This document shows, in pieces, positions 56,396 through 63,944 of a stretch of DNA of 64,000 nt. The notes under the pieces were generated by a model that was not told the origin of the DNA, made no database searches, and worked only from the letters and a program-made list of their open reading frames with translations. Origin of the DNA: Planctomycetales bacterium (GTDB lineage: Bacteria > Planctomycetota > SZUA-567); NCBI GenBank assembly GCA_025997475.1, contig BNUQ01000002.1, positions 48,465 through 112,464 on the forward strand, given 5' to 3'. The translations under genes and the position numbers were made by a program. Positions within the stretch are counted from its first letter, which is position 1, and every line of letters begins with the position of its first letter.

Positions 56396-56824
56396 ATGTC
56401 AAAATCGCCCGAGCCGCCGCGCTGGCAATATCGCTTGAATAACTTCACACGCGCGTTGGCGTTGTTGCGCGAAGCGGTGGACACCGCCGCCGCGCGACCG
56501 TTGACGCAATTGGAAAAAGAAGGCGCGGTGCAACGGTTTGAGTATTCGCTCGAACTGGCGTGGAAAACGTTGAAGGATTATTTACAAAGCGAGAAAGTGA
56601 AAATCGAACCGATAACGCCGAAGGAAATAGTCCGGCAAGCGTTCACGGCGGGAATTATCGACGACGCGACGGTGTGGATGGACGCTTTGGACGCACGTAA
56701 CGAAATGGCGCACAACTACGACGAAACCGAGTTTGCGACGACGCTTGCCGGCATCGAAAATCGTTATTTAGCGGCGCTGGCGGCGGCACATAATTATTTG
56801 ACGGATAAGGCGACGCAAAAATGA
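56396..56824 (+). CDS. HEPN-like nucleotidyltransferase substrate-binding protein (HI0074 family)
   Basis: A 142-residue helical protein. 'RLNNFTRALALLREAVDTAAARPLTQLEKEGAVQRFEYSLELAWKTLKDYLQSEKVKIEPITPKEIVRQAFTAGIIDDATVWMDALDARNEMAHNYDE' is the HI0074/HepT-like signature. 'RNEMAH' provides the R-x4-H pair found in RNase-active HEPN toxins. It overlaps the next gene by four bases (ATGA), the standard arrangement of HEPN-MNT modules, where the HEPN protein is a toxin and the MNT protein neutralises it, in characterised cases by AMPylation. Whether this pair is an active toxin-antitoxin system is inference. GGTTAGGAAAAATA lies upstream. Confidence 0.85.
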   Translation: MSKSPEPPRWQYRLNNFTRALALLREAVDTAAARPLTQLEKEGAVQRFEYSLELAWKTLKDYLQSEKVKIEPITPKEIVRQAFTAGIIDDATVWMDALDARNEMAHNYDETEFATTLAGIENRYLAALAAAHNYLTDKATQK

Positions 56825-57159
56825 ACGGCGACGATAATCACGGTTTGTCGGCGGCTCAGTTGGCGCTGATGCGGAAAATTTTGGCGGCGTCCGCGACACG
56901 AATTACGCGGGTTGATTTATTCGGCTCGCGGGCGCAAGGGACGCACCGTCCGAATTCCGATATTGATTTGGCGCTCCACGGCGATTTGACGGCGCGGGAA
57001 ATCGCGCGGCTCGCGGGGCAATTTCAGGAAAGTTCAATGCCGGTGGCGGTGGACGTGGTCGCGTATGAGCGGGTGCCAGCGCCGCTAAAAGCGCATATCG
57101 ACCGCGTGGCGAAAACGCTGTTCAACCGCGAACAACTAACGGCGATTTTGGCGGAGTGA
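56821..57159 (+). CDS. MNT-type minimal nucleotidyltransferase (putative antitoxin)
   Basis: A 112-residue nucleotidyltransferase-fold protein. 'ITRVDLFGSRAQGTHRPNSDIDLALHGD' has the GSx10DxD active-site signature of minimal nucleotidyltransferases, and 'MPVAVDVVAYERVPAPLKAHIDRVAKTLFNR' supplies the third Asp (VDVV) and the usual end. Its start overlaps the stop of the HEPN-like gene, so the two are translationally coupled. In characterised MNT-HEPN pairs the MNT protein adds AMP to the HEPN toxin. With all catalytic residues present, the same role is likely here but unproven. Confidence 0.85.
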   Translation: MNGDDNHGLSAAQLALMRKILAASATRITRVDLFGSRAQGTHRPNSDIDLALHGDLTAREIARLAGQFQESSMPVAVDVVAYERVPAPLKAHIDRVAKTLFNREQLTAILAE

Positions 57160-57162
57160 AAA

Positions 57163-57366
57163 ATGGAAACGGACGAAACGACGCGCCATAAACAAGAAGT
57201 CGAAGCGGCGATGGCGCAAATCAAAGCGTTCAATCAGCGGCGGCGGCGCGGCTGGCGCTTGGAGATTCCGGTGTGGAAACTGGCGATTGAAGGCACCTGC
57301 TCATTCCTGCTGGCGTTTTTGATGGGAATGGGCTTCGCCGTGCTGTTCGGCATTTTCGCGCATTAA
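57163..57366 (+). CDS. Small single-pass membrane protein
   Basis: A 67-residue protein beginning 3 bp after the MNT stop, with GGAGTGAAAA upstream. A charged amphipathic N-terminal half (METDETTRHKQEVEAAMAQIKAFNQRRRRGWRLE) is followed by one hydrophobic helix (LAIEGTCSFLLAFLMGMGFAVLFGIFAH). The positive charges before the helix would put the N-terminus in the cytoplasm. Tight spacing suggests cotranscription with the HEPN/MNT pair. No family is recognised, and it might be unrelated to the toxin-antitoxin function. Confidence 0.6.
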   Translation: METDETTRHKQEVEAAMAQIKAFNQRRRRGWRLEIPVWKLAIEGTCSFLLAFLMGMGFAVLFGIFAH

Positions 57367-57446
57367 CCGCGAGGCGGAAAGCGTCGACGGCTTGAAAAAT
57401 AAAATTTCTCCGCGTCCGCCGCGCCGCCGTGAGAAGCAAAGTTAAG

Positions 57447-57505
57447 TTCTCATTATTGCATTTCTTAAATGGTTAATTTTTAATTGTCAATTGTTAATTT
57501 GAATC
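57447..57505. repeat. Short heptamer-type intergenic repeat
   Basis: TTCTTAAATGGTTAATTTTT and AATTGTCAATTGTTAATTTG precede the kinase start. Just upstream (57407-57436) is CTCCGCGTCCGCCGCGCCGC plus CGTGAGAAG, the reverse of the CTCACGGAGGCGCGGA motif. Confidence 0.55.
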
Positions 57506-57506
57506 G

Positions 57507-59237
57507 ATGTCCGCGACCTGCCCCTACTGCCAAGCGGTGCAAATCCGTCCGTTAGCCGCCGGACAGGAGGCGCGTTGCGAAGGGTGCGCGCGGCTGTTCA
57601 CGGTCGCCGCCGCCGATAAATCCCGTCCGCCGACGACCGACAGAGCGTGCCGCGACGCGACGCGGCACGGCGTCACGCCCGCCGACGAGCAAATGCTTTT
57701 CGCCGACGCCCACAAAATTATCGGCGACATTCCGCGCGTCGCCAAATACATCGTCGGCGAAGAAATCGCCAAAGGCGGGATGGGCAAAGTGTTGGAAGCG
57801 CACGACCCGCACATCCGCCGAGAAATCGCCGTCAAAATTTTAGGCACCCAGCCGACCGACGAAGACCTCGCCCGCTTTCTGCAAGAAGCCCAACTCACCG
57901 GACAATTGGAACATCCGAACATCGTCCCCGTGCACGACCTCGGCTTCACCGCCGACGGCAAACTTTTTTTCGTGATGAAGCGCGTGCGCGGCAAATCGCT
58001 GGAAGAAGTGTTAGACCTCCTGCGGCTCGGCGACCCGCCGATGCGCGCGGCGTTTTCGTTGTCGCGGCTATTGCAAATTTTAGAGGCGGTGTGTAGCGCC
58101 GTCGCCTACGCGCACGCGCGCGGCGTCATTCACCGCGACCTCAAACCGGCAAACATTATGCTCGGCGATTTCGGCGAAGTGTTGGTGATGGACTGGGGAT
58201 TGGCGAAAAGCGGTAATGTCCGCCAGCGTCCGTTGCCGCAATTTTTCAATCCGGCGGACACCGCGCCGCGCCTGAAAATCAACCGCTATCGCGCGACGAT
58301 GAACGCGGCGACGCAACATTTGCCGGAAGTGAATCTGCCGGACACTTTGCAAGTGATGCGCAACAACTCGCGGCTGTGGGGGACGCGGCGCGGCACGGTG
58401 GCGGGCACGCCGGCGTATATGTCGCCGGAACAGGCGCGCGGCGATTTGAACTCGCTCGACGAGCGGAGCGACATCTACGCTTTGGGCAGTATTTTATACG
58501 AAATTTTAACGGGCGTGCCGCCGGTGCTGGCATCGACGGAATCGGCGATGGTCTCCGGCGTGATTCAAGGCAACATTTTGGCGCCGTCCGCCCGCTCGCC
58601 GCATCGCCCCATTCCCGACGAATTAAGCCGCATCGCGATGAAAGCGCTGAAAACCGCGCCGGGCGAGCGCTACCAAAGCGCGCTTGATTTTCAGAGCGAT
58701 TTGCGGGCGTTTTTGGACGGCGTAACCGTGTTCGACCGCGAAAGCCATTTTTGGGAAACGGCGTTTCGTTTGGTGCGGCATTACAAATTGGCGAGTTTTT
58801 TTACCGGCTGGGCGTTCGCGGCGTTGGTCGCGTCGGGCGTGTGGTTTTATCAGCAACAACAGGCGACCCACGATTTGACGCGCCGCGACCTCGCGACGGC
58901 GCAAGCCCGTTTGGAAGCCGAAACCGCCAAGCAAGAAGCGGCACGCTTGCGCGCGCCGCTCGAATACGAAGCCGCGAACACCTTGCTCGAACAAAACCGT
59001 TTCGCGGCGGCGCGGCAACATTTGCAATTGGCGCTGACCTACGACCCGAATTTCCGTCCCGCCCGTCTGAAAAACGCCGAATTGTTTTTATTGGAACAGA
59101 ACTATCGCGCGGCGCTCGACGAGGCGCAAATGTTGTTAGACCAAAATCCCGCCGACGCGAGCGCTCGGCGCGTCGCCGACCAAGCACGGCGCGGTTTATT
59201 GGAAGTCGGGGCGCCGCCGGCGCCGGAGGTGGAATGA
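57507..59237 (+). CDS. Transmembrane Ser/Thr protein kinase with TPR tail
   Basis: A 576-residue kinase. The N-terminal zinc-ribbon-like pair is CPYCQ...CEGC (residues 5-27). The kinase domain (about 85-410) has 'IAKGGMGKVLEAHDPHIRREIAVKIL', 'HRDLKPANIML', 'MDWGLAK' (DWG in place of DFG, common in planctomycete kinases) and 'GTPAYMSPEQARG'. An insertion of about 60 residues (RQRPLPQFFNPADTAPRL...NNSRLWGTRRG) enlarges the activation segment. 'SDIYALGSILYEILTGVPP' completes it. A membrane helix (FFTGWAFAALVASGVWFY) follows near 440-457, then a short coiled coil and two TPR-like pairs (LLEQNRFAAARQHLQLALTYDPNFRPARLKNAELFLLEQNYRAALDEAQ). It should be active. It may sense through its short external TPRs. 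Confidence 0.88.
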   Translation: MSATCPYCQAVQIRPLAAGQEARCEGCARLFTVAAADKSRPPTTDRACRDATRHGVTPADEQMLFADAHKIIGDIPRVAKYIVGEEIAKGGMGKVLEAHDPHIRREIAVKILGTQPTDEDLARFLQEAQLTGQLEHPNIVPVHDLGFTADGKLFFVMKRVRGKSLEEVLDLLRLGDPPMRAAFSLSRLLQILEAVCSAVAYAHARGVIHRDLKPANIMLGDFGEVLVMDWGLAKSGNVRQRPLPQFFNPADTAPRLKINRYRATMNAATQHLPEVNLPDTLQVMRNNSRLWGTRRGTVAGTPAYMSPEQARGDLNSLDERSDIYALGSILYEILTGVPPVLASTESAMVSGVIQGNILAPSARSPHRPIPDELSRIAMKALKTAPGERYQSALDFQSDLRAFLDGVTVFDRESHFWETAFRLVRHYKLASFFTGWAFAALVASGVWFYQQQQATHDLTRRDLATAQARLEAETAKQEAARLRAPLEYEAANTLLEQNRFAAARQHLQLALTYDPNFRPARLKNAELFLLEQNYRAALDEAQMLLDQNPADASARRVADQARRGLLEVGAPPAPEVE

Positions 59238-59239
59238 GT

Positions 59240-59292
59240 CAATGACAAATTACAAATTAAAAATCACGAATTACGAATGGCGGAGTTTTATT
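59240..59292. repeat. Left half of an intergenic hairpin, interrupted by MITE C
   Basis: CAAATTACAAATTAAAAATC, ACGAATTACGAATGGCGGAG, then TTTTATT; the expected right half is missing because MITE C follows directly. Confidence 0.65.
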
Positions 59293-59453
59293 AGACCTGT
59301 TCGATAACCAAGCGTGAGCAAATTTTCGTGTCTAATTTTTCGTGCCGCAAGGAAAAATGACGAAGCAATACCGAGAGTATTGCAAGGAATTTTGACGCGG
59401 CGGGACGGAAAATTAGCCGAACATTTGCTCACTCGTAGGTTTAGAACAGGTCT
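59293..59453 (+). mobile_element. 161-bp palindromic MITE-like element, copy C
   Basis: AGACCTGTTC ... GAACAGGTCT, same length and orientation as copy B, with ATT on both sides. The left terminal region (CGATAACCAAGCGTGAGC) resembles the right end of copy A, while the right terminal region (CATTTGCTCACTCGTAGG) resembles the left end of copy B. The ends therefore appear to have been exchanged through the palindrome. The central hairpin is the same as in A and B. Confidence 0.87.
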
Positions 59454-59579
59454 ATTATTCCGCGTCCCTTCCGTGAGAGACCAAAAAAAGTACAGGATAC
59501 AACGCCAATTAAAAAAGTTGCCCCGTCTGCCGCTATCGCTACCATTCCGCGTTTCTCTTTTTATTGAAAGGGCCACATC

Positions 59580-60206
59580 ATGAAAAAACTGTTGCTATTG
59601 GTCGCGTTCGCGCTCGTCGGGACGCTGTCCGCCGGTGAAAACGCACTCGTTCTGCCCGCGCCGACGAAAACCGGCGGTATGCCGCTCAACGAAGCGCTGG
59701 CGAACCGCCACTCGTCGCGCGATTTTGCCGCCGACAAAGAGTTTACTTTGCAACAACTGTCCGATTTACTCTGGGCGGCGAGCGGCATCAATCGCGAAGA
59801 CGGCAGAATGACCGCGCCGACGGCGTCGAATTCGCAGGAAATTGATTTATACGTCGCGTTGCCGGCGGGCGTTTATTTCTACAACCGCGCGGGCAATACG
59901 TTAGATTTATTAGTCGCCGGCGATGTGCGAAAAAATACCGGCGGTCAGCCGTTCGTCGGACAAGGGACGGTCGAGATTATCCTCGTCGCCAACCTCGACA
60001 AACTCAAAGGCGCCGACGCCATGAAACGGGATTTGGCGTATATCGACAGCGGCTACGTGTCGCAGAATTTGTATTTGTTCGCGGCGTCGGCGAACTTGAA
60101 CTCGGTGGTGCGCGCGATGGTCCCGCGCGAAGCGCTCGCGCAAACGCTGGGGCTGAACGCGAATCAAATCATCACCGTGGTGCAGACCGTCGGGTTTCCG
60201 AAGTAA
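59580..60206 (+). CDS. Exported SagB/ThcOx-type nitroreductase-family protein
   Basis: A 208-residue nitroreductase-fold protein with a signal peptide (MKKLLLLVAFALVGTLSAG). 'GGMPLNEALANRHSSRDFAADKEFTLQQLSDLLWAASGINR' is the FMN-phosphate-binding start of the family (RxSxRxF). 'RMTAPTASNSQEIDLYVALPAGVYFYN' follows as in SagB-like dehydrogenases. The C-terminal 'YIDSGYVSQNLYLFAASANLNSVVRAM' and 'IITVVQTVGFP' complete the fold. Export of a flavoprotein is unusual, since FMN must be acquired outside the cytoplasm or after translocation of a folded protein. The substrate is unknown; there are no peptide-maturation genes nearby. The ribosome site (GAAAGGG, 9 nt) is good. Confidence 0.8.
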   Translation: MKKLLLLVAFALVGTLSAGENALVLPAPTKTGGMPLNEALANRHSSRDFAADKEFTLQQLSDLLWAASGINREDGRMTAPTASNSQEIDLYVALPAGVYFYNRAGNTLDLLVAGDVRKNTGGQPFVGQGTVEIILVANLDKLKGADAMKRDLAYIDSGYVSQNLYLFAASANLNSVVRAMVPREALAQTLGLNANQIITVVQTVGFPK

Positions 60207-60224
60207 ATTAAAAATTACCAAAAA

Positions 60225-60719
60225 ATGACGGCAGACCGCGATTATTTTTTAGAAGAGCAACGGCTTCGGCTCGCGCTGACTTTGGCGCGGGAAGCGGCGG
60301 AGGCGGGCGAAGCGCCGGTCGGCGCGGTGATTTTTCATCGCGGGCAACTCGTGGGCAAAGCGGCAAATCAACGCGAGCAATTGCAAGACCCGACGGCGCA
60401 CGCGGAAATTATCGCCATCACGCAGGCGGCGGCGGCGCTCGGCAGTTGGCGGTTGGACGATTGCGAAATGTATGTAACGTTAGAACCGTGCGCGATGTGC
60501 GCCGGCGCGATTGTGTTGGCGCGCCTGCCGCGGCTGGTCTTCGGCGCGTTCGACCCGAAAGCCGGCGCGTGCGGTTCGGCGCTCGAGGTCATCAACTGCC
60601 CCGCCCTCAACCATCACCCCGTCGTCCTCGGCGGCATTCTGGCGAACGAATGCGGCGAGACGTTGCGCGATTTTTTTCGGGCGAAACGCGGGAGAACAAA
60701 GCGCGTGGCAATTGAATAA
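60225..60719 (+). CDS. tadA: tRNA adenosine(34) deaminase
   Basis: A 164-residue zinc deaminase that makes inosine at the wobble base of tRNA-Arg(ACG). Seen: 'LALTLAREAAEAGEAPVGAVIFHRGQLVGKAANQREQLQDPTAHAEIIAI' (HAE zinc/proton shuttle), 'CEMYVTLEPCAMCAGAIVLARLPRLVFGAFDPKAGACGS' (PCxxC) and 'NHHPVVLGGILANECGETLRDFFRAKRG'. The final residues (KRVAIE) and the stop codon are encoded by a partial copy of the CAATTGCCACG repeat (60700-60722). It begins 18 bp after the nitroreductase stop, probably in the same transcript, and is followed by trmD. Confidence 0.94.
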   Translation: MTADRDYFLEEQRLRLALTLAREAAEAGEAPVGAVIFHRGQLVGKAANQREQLQDPTAHAEIIAITQAAAALGSWRLDDCEMYVTLEPCAMCAGAIVLARLPRLVFGAFDPKAGACGSALEVINCPALNHHPVVLGGILANECGETLRDFFRAKRGRTKRVAIE

Positions 60720-60722
60720 AGC
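60700..60722. repeat. Half copy of the CAATTGCCACG palindrome inside the tadA 3' end
   Basis: AGCGCGTGGCAATTGAATAA plus AGC is the right half of the palindrome family seen whole at 18296-18343. It supplies the last five codons and the stop of tadA. CTCCGCGCCCTCCGCGAGAA at 60739-60758 resembles the CTCACGGAGGCGCGGA motif that accompanies other copies. Confidence 0.75.
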
Positions 60723-60795
60723 ATTTCCTAACGGATTTCTCCGCGCCCTCCGCGAGAAAACCCTGCCCCCTCGTTTCTGCCCCGCCACAAAAAAA

Positions 60796-61486
60796 ATGCG
60801 CATCGATATTCTGACGATTTTCCCGGAAATGTTGCGCGGCGTGTTTGCCGACAGCATTCTCAAACGCGCGCAGGACAAAGAAATTTTGCGCGTCTATTTT
60901 CACGACATTCGCGCGTATTCGCAGAACAAACACCGCAAAGTTGACGACCGCCCGTTCGGCGGCGGACCGGGAATGGTTATGACTTGCCAGCCGGTCGTGG
61001 ACGCCGTCCGCGCGGTGCAGGCGCAAGCCGAAGCCGGACGGTTGATTTTTATGTGCCCCGGCGGTAAAAAATTTTCGCAGACGGCGGCGGCGGAACTTGC
61101 GCGCGCGTCGCGGCTGATTTTGGTTTGCGGGCGTTACGAGGGCTTTGACGAGCGCATTTTCACCCTGTTGCAACCGGAAATTATCAGCATCGGCGATTAT
61201 GTTTTGTCGGGCGGCGAACTGGCGGCGGCGGTGCTTGCCGACGCGGTAACGCGACTCTTGCCGAAGGTGTTGGGCGACGAACACAGCGCGGCGGAGGACT
61301 CGTTTTCGTTGCGCAACGAGCGCGGCGAGCCGCTTCTTGATTATCCGCATTACGCGCCGCCGGCGCTCTATGCGGGATTGGCGGCGCCGGAAATTTTGCG
61401 CGGCGGCAACCACGCGGAAATCAACCGCTGGCGCCGCGAACAAGCCGAACAACGCACCCGCGAGCGCCGCCCCGATTTGTTTAGAG

Positions 61487-61491
<5 letters not shown>
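60796..61491 (+). CDS. trmD: tRNA (guanine37-N1)-methyltransferase
   Basis: A 231-residue SPOUT methyltransferase that makes m1G37 and prevents +1 frameshifting. Seen: 'MRIDILTIFPEMLRGVFADSILKRAQDKEIL', 'RKVDDRPFGGGPGMVMTCQPVVDAV', 'LVCGRYEGFDERI' and 'SIGDYVLSGGELAAAVLADAVTRLLPKVLG' (the trefoil-knot SAM site with the catalytic Asp region). The usual neighbours rpsP, rimM and rplS are absent; here it sits between tadA and fmt, all three concerning tRNA. Only an A-rich stretch precedes ATG 60796, with no Shine-Dalgarno. Confidence 0.95.
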
Positions 61492-61555
<64 letters not shown>

Positions 61556-61615
61556 GCTTGCGTTTCTTAATCCCTTAAAATTCTTATTCCCCTTAAACGC
61601 TCCTTTTGCCGAAAA

Positions 61616-62533
61616 ATGCCGCCGATTTCCCTCGATTACCTGAACGCGCTCGCCGCCTCGTCGTTGGACGCGGCGGCGCGGCTGGACGCGGCGGGCTGGT
61701 TAGTCGGCGCGGACGAAACCGGCGCGGCGTATTTTTCGCGCGTGCGGCAGGCGCAAGCGGCGTATCAACAACAGTTGGCGGCGGTCGCCCGCAAGGAAAA
61801 AATTGTTTGGGCGGACGACGGCGTGGAAGGACTGCCGGAAAATTTTATTGCGCCGGAAATTTTAGCGGCGGCGAGCGGCGGGTTGTATGCGTTTCGATTG
61901 ACCGAAGCGCTCGGTTTTTATTGCCCGCGCGCGTTGGGGCTGTTATGGGGCGGGTGCGCCTTTTATGACGAGGAGCGCCGGACGCGATTTTTCCTGTTGC
62001 GCGCGGCGTTCCGGCACCGGAAAAAATTTCTGCGGCTGTATTCGCGGGAAGAATTATTGGCGCACGAGACCTGTCATTTGGCGCGGCAACCGTTAGCCGA
62101 CGACCGCTTCGAAGAATTTTTTGCCTATCAAACCAGTTTCTCGCCGCTACGCCGTTATCTCGGCAGTTGCTTCACGCGTCCGGCGGACGCGCTGTGGATT
62201 TTGTTGCCGTCGCTCGCCATTCTCGCGGCGGCAATCGCGCAACTGTTTATCGTCCTGCCGTCGGAGCCGTTTTTCCTCGCGCTGTTTCTCGGCGCCGGTT
62301 ATTTGCTCGCCCGCGTCCGGCGGGTCCGGCAAACGATTATGCGAGCGAAAAAAAATTTATGGCTCGCGGGCGTCGGGCAACCGCTCGCGGTGCTGTTCCG
62401 TTGTGTCGCGCCGGAAATTTTGGCGTTGGCGAAAATGCGCTCCACCGGCGCGACGCGCGCCTATCTCGCCGACCGCGTCGCGAAAAATTTTCGCTGGCAG
62501 GTAATCAATCGCCGTTTTTCAATTCAGAGTTGA
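61616..62533 (+). CDS. Membrane protein with HExxH motif (putative metalloprotease)
   Basis: A 305-residue protein of no recognised family. Residues 1-135 are helical and lack a signal peptide. 'LYSREELLAHETCHLARQPLADDRFEEFFAYQTSF' contains HETCH, matching the zincin HExxH signature, with acidic residues (EEFFAY) 13-14 residues later where a third ligand could lie. Two membrane helices follow ('ALWILLPSLAILAAAIAQLFIVL' and 'FFLALFLGAGYLLA'), then a basic helical tail (about 80 residues). A membrane-bound zinc protease is plausible, but the motif alone is weak evidence. It lies between trmD and fmt in the same direction, separated by repeat arrays. No clear ribosome site is visible. Confidence 0.6.
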   Translation: MPPISLDYLNALAASSLDAAARLDAAGWLVGADETGAAYFSRVRQAQAAYQQQLAAVARKEKIVWADDGVEGLPENFIAPEILAAASGGLYAFRLTEALGFYCPRALGLLWGGCAFYDEERRTRFFLLRAAFRHRKKFLRLYSREELLAHETCHLARQPLADDRFEEFFAYQTSFSPLRRYLGSCFTRPADALWILLPSLAILAAAIAQLFIVLPSEPFFLALFLGAGYLLARVRRVRQTIMRAKKNLWLAGVGQPLAVLFRCVAPEILALAKMRSTGATRAYLADRVAKNFRWQVINRRFSIQS

Positions 62534-62634
62534 AAGTTGAAAGTTGAAAGTTGAGAAGTGGAATGGTCTTAAAAATGCGCGAAGCGCGACCTCTGCTAAA
62601 CTCTAAACTCTTAACTCTAAACTTTTCCCTTTCC
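62527..62634. repeat. Inverted heptamer arrays (AAAGTTG / CTAAACT)
   Basis: GTTGAAAGTTGAAAGTTGAA on the left faces CTAAACTCTAAACTCTTAAC and TCTAAACTTTTCC on the right, around GCGCGAAGCGC. The left arm begins at the stop of the HExxH gene. Confidence 0.75.
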
Positions 62635-62652
62635 CCTTTTCCCCTCAAAAAA

Positions 62653-63624
62653 ATGCGCATCGTCTTTTTTGGTAGCGCCGCGTTCGCCGTGCCGGCGTTG
62701 GAGAAATTAAACGCCACCGAAGGCATAGAAGTCGCGGCGGTGTTCACCCAGCCCGACCGCCCCGCCGGTCGCGGGCGCGCGTCGGCTTTTACCGCCGTCA
62801 AAAGCGCCGCGCTCGCGCTGGGTTTGCCGGTCTTACAACCGGAAGAACTCGACGCCGACGCGCTGGCTAAATTGCGACATTTCGCGCCGGACGCGGTGGC
62901 GATTATCGCTTACGGCAAACTGATTCCGCCGGAGTTTTTACCGGCGGCACCGCGCGGCTGGCTCAACTTGCATCCGTCGCTCCTGCCGCGTTATCGCGGC
63001 GCCGCGCCGGTGCCGCACTGTATCCTGAACGGCGACGCCGAAACCGGCGTTACGATTTTCCGGCTCAATGAAAAATTCGACCAAGGCGATATTCTCGCCG
63101 TCAAAAAAATTCCGGTGCCGCCGGACGCGACCGGCGCGACGTTGCTCGACGATTTGGCGCCGCTCGGCGCCGCGTTGCTGGCGCAAGTTTTGCTCGCCGA
63201 AAAATGGGAATTTCTGCCGCAGAGCGGCGAGAAATCGTCATACGCGCGAAAGTTCGCCAAAGCCGACGGCGAGATTGATTGGCGGTTGCCGGCGCTCGCA
63301 ATCGACCGTCGCGTCCGCGCCTATCAACCGTGGCCCCTCGCTTACACTTATTACGGCGACCGGCGATTGACGCTGACGAAAATCGCCGTTACCGACCGTC
63401 CGGCGACGGCGGCGCTCGCAACCGCGTTGCCCGCAACTGCGTTGCCCGCGACCGCGTTGCCCGCGACCGTCGTCATTGATAAAAATGAATTTTACGTCGC
63501 GACCGCCGATAAATTGGTGAAAATAATCACGGTGATTCCCGAAGGCAAAGCGGCGATGACCGGCGCGGAATTTTTGCGCGGAGCGCGACTGAAGAGCGGT
63601 GAACGATTAACCGTTCGCGATTAA
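62653..63624 (+). CDS. fmt: Methionyl-tRNA formyltransferase
   Basis: A 323-residue enzyme that formylates initiator Met-tRNA. Seen: 'RIVFFGSAAFAVPALEKLNATEGIEVAAVFTQPDRPAGRGRA', 'DAVAIIAYGKLIPPEFL', 'GWLNLHPSLLPRYRGAAPVPHCILNGDAETGVTIFRLNEKFDQGDIL' (catalytic Asn, His, and the SLLP loop, with Asp in DQGDIL) and 'ADGEIDW...RVRAYQPWPLAYTYY' (tRNA-binding C-terminal domain). Within the C-terminal domain three ALPAT units (15-bp repeat, 63419-63478) are inserted before VVIDKNEFYVA. The start ATG 62653 fits the family; no Shine-Dalgarno is present (as for trmD). A def gene is not in the window. Confidence 0.95.
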   Translation: MRIVFFGSAAFAVPALEKLNATEGIEVAAVFTQPDRPAGRGRASAFTAVKSAALALGLPVLQPEELDADALAKLRHFAPDAVAIIAYGKLIPPEFLPAAPRGWLNLHPSLLPRYRGAAPVPHCILNGDAETGVTIFRLNEKFDQGDILAVKKIPVPPDATGATLLDDLAPLGAALLAQVLLAEKWEFLPQSGEKSSYARKFAKADGEIDWRLPALAIDRRVRAYQPWPLAYTYYGDRRLTLTKIAVTDRPATAALATALPATALPATALPATVVIDKNEFYVATADKLVKIITVIPEGKAAMTGAEFLRGARLKSGERLTVRD

Positions 63625-63690
63625 CAATGGAGGAGTCAACGGTCAAAATTGCGCGAAGCGATTGTTACCGGCAAACTCCATGCCGGCGTT
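63621..63690. repeat. GGAGTCAAC...AAACTCC intergenic palindrome
   Basis: TTAACAATGGAGGAGTCAAC, GGTCAAAATTGCGCGAAGCG and TACCGGCAAACTCCATGCCG form a member of the GGAGTTT family. The next 180 bp (63691-63870) hold no recognisable gene. Confidence 0.65.
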
Positions 63691-63867
63691 CCGTCTCTCG
63701 GGCGGCAAGGTCCACGACGCGCCGAAATGGATAAGCGCGGCGTTGCCGGAAGCGGTTTACCGCAGCGGTTCGCGGCGGCGGCGAATGTTGCAAACTTGAC
63801 GCGGTCTATTCCGTCTTCCGAATGTTCGCTATGGCTTGCCAACTCATTCACTCGATAACGCGAACAC

Positions 63868-63912
63868 GACCTAATATACTCAAGGCGAATTGTTTTGCGG
63901 AAAGTCACGTTG
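63868..63912. other. Motif shared with the 86-bp inverted-repeat element
   Basis: ATATACTC, four bases, CGAATTG, one base, TTTGCGGA, AAGTCA. The first part matches the outer side of the right arm at 29478-29505, the last part the inner side of the left arm at 29415-29437. It lies about 40 bp upstream of the last gene, so it could be a conserved upstream signal or a repeat fragment. Confidence 0.4.
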
Positions 63913-63944
63913 GCAACGGCAGTCGTTTCTTGATAGGAGAAACG

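Noticed and set aside
63649..63858. 69-codon plus-strand frame after fmt
   Set aside because: It begins inside an intergenic palindrome, has no ribosome site and no recognisable protein features.
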